Positions 59,855 through 64,000 of a DNA stretch of 64,000 nucleotides are shown piece after piece. The number at the start of each line of letters is the position of its first letter. Positions within the stretch are counted from its first letter, which is position 1. The notes below the pieces were generated by a model. The model saw only the letters and a list, made by a program, of their open reading frames with translations, was not told where the DNA came from and searched no databases. The DNA is from Ricordea florida. Its lineage: Eukaryota > Cnidaria > Anthozoa > Corallimorpharia > Ricordeidae. The DNA lies in the NCBI GenBank assembly GCA_949710005.1, contig OX453278.1, forward strand, positions 5,976,097-6,040,096. The letters run 5' to 3'. A program made the translations under genes and the position numbers.

Positions 59855-60493
59855 ATGGAAGAATTACGAGAAAAAATTCCTTTTCATTGCATTATAACTG
59901 GCCCGACAAATTGTGGAAAGACAAAGTACATAATTGATCAACTCCGAGGTCCATTCCGAAAAGTGTTTGAATTCATTGTTCTAATATGCCCAACTTATGC
60001 TAAAAATAAAACCTATCATAATTTTGCTCGAGGAGATAAACATTTCTATGTATTATCACCCGATTCCAGTAACGTTGATGAGATTAATGAATTGTTAACT
60101 GATTGTCAAACTTTATTCTCTGGAACAAATACATTAATAATTTTAGATGATTGTGCCGTTTCTAATGATCTGAAGAAAAGATCAAACAAGTTTATTGATT
60201 TAGCATTCTCTGGAAGACATCATGGATTATCAATGTGGGTTTTAACTCAACAATTAACTTCACTAGCAAAACCATTCCGTGAAAATGTGGCCTGCGTTGT
60301 TACTTTCCATAACCCATCGCAAAAAGGTATGAAGATGTTTTTCGAAGATTATGGAGGTGATTTAGACCCTGAAACTAGTAAAAAGTTTGTTCAACTACTG
60401 AAAAAAGAAAAATATTCTAGACTATGTTTATGTTTACGACACCCATTTAATTTCTATTTGGAGATCCCTGAAGTTATAAATTTAAAGACCTGA
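59855..60493 (+). CDS. A32-like packaging ATPase (E)
   Basis: 212 residues, intact. Walker A GPTNCGKT, Walker B LIILDDC, AFSGRHHGLSMWVLTQQ. It differs from D mainly in the C-terminal 10 residues. Confidence 0.92.
   Translation: MEELREKIPFHCIITGPTNCGKTKYIIDQLRGPFRKVFEFIVLICPTYAKNKTYHNFARGDKHFYVLSPDSSNVDEINELLTDCQTLFSGTNTLIILDDCAVSNDLKKRSNKFIDLAFSGRHHGLSMWVLTQQLTSLAKPFRENVACVVTFHNPSQKGMKMFFEDYGGDLDPETSKKFVQLLKKEKYSRLCLCLRHPFNFYLEIPEVINLKT
60481..60488 (+). promoter_or_regulatory. TTTAAAGA motif before p20 (E)
   Basis: Lies within the last ATPase codons; 27 nt from motif end to ATG 60516. Confidence 0.65.
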
Positions 60494-60515
60494 CTGTAGG
60501 TAAGAAAATTGTAAA

Positions 60516-61007
60516 ATGGCAGAAGTTGAAGATTATATTGAAGAAGAAAAAGATAATTATAATAATGAAGTTGAAATAAAACAAGAATCACTAGCCATTC
60601 TAGCAGCTCTTGGGACTACAAAGGAATATTTGGGAGTTGATATGAGTCTGGGCGATATAAAAAAATTATCGGTAAAAGACATTGAAAAATATTATAATCG
60701 TTATCAGGCAGTATTAGGTAAGAAAATTAATGGTGGATTGGTAGATTCATCTCTTCAATTAGTTTCTCAAGTCATTTCTTACATGGTTCCTGTTGATGAT
60801 ATAGAAGCTCTTTGCGTTGATTTAAAGAATGATGATTTGGTTAATCGCGAACTGACAAACATTGTAGGTCTCTTAGCATTGAAAGCAGGAAGGTTGACAG
60901 CGCTTGCTAGCGGGTTATTCCAGGTTGCTAAACATGTTAAAATAGGTAAAATACAACAAGTTACATATGATACTAACAAAACTGAGCATACTACCGAGAA
61001 CAGCTGA
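60516..61007 (+). CDS. p20 conserved protein (E)
   Basis: 163 residues, intact. The core is as in D (LAILAALGTTKEYLGVDMSL, KDIEKYYNRYQAVLGKKING), with a shorter C-terminal tail that lacks the GYDTVY end found in A and D. Function unknown. Confidence 0.82.
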   Translation: MAEVEDYIEEEKDNYNNEVEIKQESLAILAALGTTKEYLGVDMSLGDIKKLSVKDIEKYYNRYQAVLGKKINGGLVDSSLQLVSQVISYMVPVDDIEALCVDLKNDDLVNRELTNIVGLLALKAGRLTALASGLFQVAKHVKIGKIQQVTYDTNKTEHTTENS

Positions 61008-61015
61008 TTTAAAGA
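61008..61015 (+). promoter_or_regulatory. TTTAAAGA motif before KDPKK gene (E)
   Basis: Immediately follows the p20 stop; 27 nt from motif end to ATG 61043. Confidence 0.65.
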
Positions 61016-61042
61016 TTATTTGATTTGTTAAATAAAATAAAG

Positions 61043-61432
61043 ATGTCTGACCAAAATGAACGAAGTGAAGGAGGAACAGAAGTTGTTGAGCAAATTACAA
61101 TGGATCCAGATCCTAAAAATAAACGCAATGAAATTAGAGAGAAAGATCCTAAAAAGGTTGCGGCTGGTAAGAAACTAGCAGAACGCAATAAAAAAGCTAG
61201 AGAAGCATTAGCTAGGGAAATGAAACGTGAAAAAGAACAAGAGGAGATTAAAAATGAAGATAGTGAATCTAAAGCATGGATTCCAGAGCTATCTTTTACC
61301 ACTGTTTTATCTATTGTTGGAATAGGGTTTACAGCATTTGATATGTTTATGAGATATTATAATAAAACCCAGAAGGAACCTGAAAATATTCCCATACAAC
61401 CCCCACAACCTCTTAAAATCGGAATGATATAA
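61043..61432 (+). CDS. KDPKK-motif one-TM protein (E)
   Basis: 129 residues from ATG 61043 (MSDQNERSEGG). REKDPKKVAAGKKLAERNKK, a charged linker, WIPELSFTTVLSIVGIGFTA and a Pro-rich tail ending KIGMI. Upstream in-frame ATG at 61025 ignored because D shares the later start. Intact. Confidence 0.82.
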   Translation: MSDQNERSEGGTEVVEQITMDPDPKNKRNEIREKDPKKVAAGKKLAERNKKAREALAREMKREKEQEEIKNEDSESKAWIPELSFTTVLSIVGIGFTAFDMFMRYYNKTQKEPENIPIQPPQPLKIGMI

Positions 61433-61469
61433 TTAGAAAATTATTTTTTACTACAAAACATTAAAAGGA

Positions 61470-61477
61470 TCTAAAGA
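61470..61477 (+). promoter_or_regulatory. TCTAAAGA motif before p8 (E)
   Basis: 25 nt from motif end to ATG 61503; TTTCTTGCTGATGTAGTAAAA follows (in part) as in D. Confidence 0.65.
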
Positions 61478-61502
61478 TTTCTTGCTGATGTAGTAAAAAA
61501 TC

Positions 61503-61721
61503 ATGTCGACTGAAAACAAACTTGTGAAAACTGTTACTGATTCAGCAGTACTTATTGGATTAGCAGCTTTAGTTGGATATGTAGCTAAAAAGGCCATGAG
61601 AGAATCATTTATGAACGACCCATCCTCAAGTATTACAAACTATGCTAAATGGGTGGTTGTATTGTCGGGCAGTATGTACCTAAAAACATATTTAGAGGAT
61701 CAAAAGATTTTACCAAATTAA
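61503..61721 (+). CDS. p8 small two-helix membrane protein (E)
   Basis: 72 residues, two hydrophobic helices around NDPSSSITNYAK, ending QKILPN. Almost identical to D. Followed after 2 nt by p15. Intact. Confidence 0.82.
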   Translation: MSTENKLVKTVTDSAVLIGLAALVGYVAKKAMRESFMNDPSSSITNYAKWVVVLSGSMYLKTYLEDQKILPN

Positions 61722-61723
61722 AC

Positions 61724-62116
61724 ATGGCAACAATAGCAATGATGTTTGGAGGAGCTATTTTGAATGCAACCGCCTTTGTTGGTGGATCATATCTTGCAAA
61801 ATATCTTTCTGGTGATAAAACAGATGCAGAACGAATAAGACACGATAAGGCATTAGAAAAATATCAAAAAGATTACGCTGAATATCAGGAAAATAGACAG
61901 AAACTAATTGATTGGAAAATGAAGAAAAAAGATGAAAAATATCAGGCATCAAAAAATATTTCTAATACAGATGAAGCTTTGAAATTGTATAGTCAAATGC
62001 ATGAGCCAAAATTCTCTGATTATTATAGACCAAGTGAAAATCAAAAGATGGGTGAGATGGTATATGTAGGCGGTGGTATGTTGGCGTTGGGTTATATGGC
62101 TAGTAAATTCTTTTAG
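61724..62116 (+). CDS. p15 membrane protein (E)
   Basis: 130 residues from ATG 61724, aligned with D without gaps. Hydrophobic N- and C-termini around a charged helix and the PKFSDYYRPSENQKMGEMVY block. Frame opens upstream within p8, but homology begins at this ATG. Intact. Confidence 0.82.
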   Translation: MATIAMMFGGAILNATAFVGGSYLAKYLSGDKTDAERIRHDKALEKYQKDYAEYQENRQKLIDWKMKKKDEKYQASKNISNTDEALKLYSQMHEPKFSDYYRPSENQKMGEMVYVGGGMLALGYMASKFF

Positions 62117-62154
62117 TTAATTGCGTGCCCAGTTTTCTTCGCTACCCAAAGGGG

Positions 62155-62162
62155 TCTAAAGA
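62155..62162 (+). promoter_or_regulatory. TCTAAAGA motif before hydrophobic-tail gene (E)
   Basis: 24 nt from motif end to ATG 62187. Confidence 0.65.
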
Positions 62163-62186
62163 TTTCTTAATGATGAGTAAAAAATC

Positions 62187-63404
62187 ATGGCAGAATTACC
62201 AGAAGTACCAGAAGATGATCCCCTTGGATTAGGGGAAGAAGAAGATCCTAATGATTTTGATGAAAAAAATCCACTACTTGGTAGAAAACCATCAAAAATA
62301 CCAGTTAGAGTAACATCTACAACCAGAGGTAATAGGAATTATGAGGATGAGGGTGCTAGACCTAAAACCAAATCAGGATACACACAATTACCAAGTGAAG
62401 AAATAGAGATGAATGTTATGGAAAATGAAAAAGATGAAGCTTGGAGTGATATTTTAAAAAAATTTCCAAATGCTAAACCTAGTTTTCTTTTCAAATATAA
62501 TGAGTGGGGTAAAATAAAAGTTGCAATCCCGCGCAGTGATCCTAAGAAAATTGTATGGTATGATTTATTCGATAGGAATGGTGACGTGAACAAAAAATTA
62601 CCAAAAAAAATTAAAGAAGCTCTAGGCAAAAAAGCAGAAGAAATTGTTGAAACTAATGATGATCTTTCATCACAATTGAATGAAAAAAATAAAAAAATTA
62701 GGGATTTAAATAATGAAATGGCCGAGTTAAAATCACTTTTAGAAAAAGGTAAAAATGAGATGGAAATAGAAGAGTTGAAAGCTATTATTGAAAAACAACA
62801 AACCAGAATTGCGAAAACTGAAAGCTATTTGAATGAGTCTGATAAATATAAACTATTTGCTAAAGAACAGATTGATAAACTTAGAGTTGAATTGAATAGA
62901 TACAAAGATGAAATAAATAAGTATAAGAAGCAGCAGTCAAATTTAACAATTTTAGAACGCGGTAAAGAAAGATTACAAGCTAAAGTTGATAAATTTCTAG
63001 AACTATCAAGAAAGAGTATTATTTACAACCAAGAACAATTAGATGATATTGAGAGTAAAAATGAAGAAATAATTAAAAATCTGCCATTACGAGAGCGTGT
63101 GAAGTACATCTTCAAAAAGTATGGTTTTACAGTATTTGCAGTTGTGAGTGCTGTTGGTGTTGTTATTGGTGTAATAATTTCTAATCTTTCCAAAGGCCTA
63201 TCCACATTAGGTAAAGGTGTTGGTAATGGGTTTAAAGCTATTGGTAAAAAACTCGGTGAAATATTACCCGGAATGGTTGGAGCGATCGTGAGCTTTCTCT
63301 TCAAAACAGCGGGCGAGGTAATTGGCTTTTTAGGTAAGAATGCTTGGCTTTTGATAATGGCTGTGGTTCTATATTTTGTGGAAAATGTAAAGAAGACTAG
63401 ATAA
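62187..63404 (+). CDS. Large acidic coiled-coil protein with C-terminal transmembrane region (E)
   Basis: 405 residues, intact. DEKNPLLGRK (residues about 30-39) matches the A signal. Residues about 1-155 differ from D; from DDLSSQLNEKNKKIRD on, the coiled coil and the membrane region are nearly identical to D. The C-terminus is FTVFAVVSAVGVVIGVIISN, amphipathic GLSTLGKGVGNGFKAIGKKL, and further hydrophobic segments to VENVKKTR. Confidence 0.82.
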   Translation: MAELPEVPEDDPLGLGEEEDPNDFDEKNPLLGRKPSKIPVRVTSTTRGNRNYEDEGARPKTKSGYTQLPSEEIEMNVMENEKDEAWSDILKKFPNAKPSFLFKYNEWGKIKVAIPRSDPKKIVWYDLFDRNGDVNKKLPKKIKEALGKKAEEIVETNDDLSSQLNEKNKKIRDLNNEMAELKSLLEKGKNEMEIEELKAIIEKQQTRIAKTESYLNESDKYKLFAKEQIDKLRVELNRYKDEINKYKKQQSNLTILERGKERLQAKVDKFLELSRKSIIYNQEQLDDIESKNEEIIKNLPLRERVKYIFKKYGFTVFAVVSAVGVVIGVIISNLSKGLSTLGKGVGNGFKAIGKKLGEILPGMVGAIVSFLFKTAGEVIGFLGKNAWLLIMAVVLYFVENVKKTR

Positions 63405-63430
63405 CAAAACAATCCCGCGACCCTAAAAGG

Positions 63431-63438
63431 TCTAAAGA
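63431..63438 (+). promoter_or_regulatory. TCTAAAGA motif before p22 (E)
   Basis: 25 nt from motif end to ATG 63464. Confidence 0.65.
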
Positions 63439-63463
63439 TATCATATCGTTCAGTAAAATACAA

Positions 63464-64000
63464 TATGGAAGAATACAATAAAATTTACGGCCCAGCCCGC
63501 CCCGAGCAAAGCCCGATTTATCCACAATTACCTATTAATGGAGATCCAAATAATTTCAGAATACAAAAGTCATGCGAAGTACTAAATAATCTTAAAAAGG
63601 AAATTAAACATTACGAGGATGTTAGGAAAAAGTATAATCGGGCGAGAGGTATATTTACAAAAATAAGTGTTTTTAGTGGAGTGATTTCAGTTATCCTATC
63701 TGCAAGTGGGCTTGGAACTTCTCTTACTGGTTTTGGTGCTGTTGTTGGTATCCCATTAGGTGTTGTTGGTGGATTTTGTGGGGGAATATCAGTTGGATTC
63801 GGTGCGGCTTCTAAGCGACTTTCCCATAAGGTTAGTAAACATGAACAGACCGTTTCTTTGGCAAAAGCAAAATCAAACACCATTCACGACTTAGTTTCAA
63901 AGGCTCTTAAAGATAACACAATCTCTGACCAAGAATTTTCTCTAATTTTATCAGAGACGGATAAGTTTGAAAAACTAAAACTAGAAATCCGTCAAAAAAA
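63464..64000 (+). CDS. p22 glycine-rich hydrophobic protein (E), truncated by window edge
   Basis: At least 179 codons, open to the edge. The N-terminus (residues about 8-30) differs from D and comes from a GC-rich patch (GGCCCAGCCCGCCCCGAGC at about 63490). From NNFRIQKSCEVLNNL it follows D: hydrophobic SASGLGTSLTGFGAVVGIPL, KHEQTVSLAKAK, SDQEFSLILSE. Confidence 0.8.

Larger units (their letters stand above)
53275..64000 (+). mobile_element. Element E: Polinton-like endogenous virus, right end outside window
   Basis: The left tip AGTAGTAGTATATGG and following GATTTTGGCACAATAAATTTT match the left end of D (GGTATATGG, GATTCTGGCACAAAAATAAATTT). Ten genes in D order follow, all open. It begins inside the D WPQQ gene, so it either inserted there or was joined by recombination. 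The right TIR is not in view. Confidence 0.88.

Noticed and set aside
41040-64000. D and E as an assembly duplication of one element
   Set aside because: PolB, the array, the N-terminus of the hydrophobic-tail protein and p22 differ strongly between them, so they are distinct copies.

Overview
This window is an animal genomic contig, most likely from a marine invertebrate and plausibly a cnidarian, although no single feature proves the taxon. The host signal comes from a spliced GH18 chitinase-like exon at the left edge, a CR1/L2-like non-LTR retrotransposon, a TTAA-type DNA transposon and several foldback and tandem repeats. Most of the window is not host sequence. It is a pile-up of four related endogenous dsDNA virus-like elements of the Polinton/Maverick type. 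Each carries a protein-primed family-B DNA polymerase (PolB), a retrovirus-like DDE integrase, an A32-like packaging ATPase, a putative double-jelly-roll major capsid protein (MCP), and a set of small membrane-associated or unknown proteins in conserved order.

Layout. 1-3607: host flank with repeats. Element A, 3608-22174, is AT-rich, has 171-bp terminal inverted repeats (TIRs) and an apparent 5-bp target duplication, and lies inside a host foldback repeat. A is itself interrupted by DNA transposon B (4423-8211, TTAA on both sides). 22180-24632: host spacer. Element C, about 24633-40182, is strikingly GC-rich, has TIRs containing a 30-31 bp tandem repeat, and is heavily decayed. A LINE (about 28757-30283) sits in its polymerase gene. 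40183-41039: host spacer. Element D begins at about 41040 and is intact up to 53274, where it is cut inside a gene by the left end of element E. E runs from about 53275 past the window edge. D and E have the same gene order and orientation. The simplest reading is that E inserted into D, so the missing right part of D should lie beyond E.

Shared gene plan (D/E orientation): PolB forward; integrase reverse, with its 3' end overlapping that of PolB; then forward MCP, packaging ATPase, a 20-kDa soluble protein (p20), a KDPKK-motif one-TM protein, an 8-kDa two-TM protein (p8), a 15-kDa membrane protein (p15), a large protein with a C-terminal hydrophobic region, a glycine-rich hydrophobic protein (p22), and a protein marked by the motif WPQQLNFA. 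A and C also carry a candidate minor capsid or penton-like protein and an extra gene next to the second TIR. In C the MCP-to-p15 block is inverted as a unit.

How the genes fit together: PolB replicates the genome by a presumed protein-primed mechanism from the TIRs, the integrase inserts it, the ATPase packages it into a capsid built from MCP and minor proteins, and several small hydrophobic proteins may form an internal membrane or assist entry or exit. No separate adenovirus-type maturation protease was found. A/D/E genes share a promoter-like motif (T/C)(T/C)TAAAGA usually about 20-35 nt before the ATG; C uses TATATATA a few nt before the ATG. D and E keep open frames for all complete genes, suggesting recent arrival. 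A and C have broken MCP and PolB genes.
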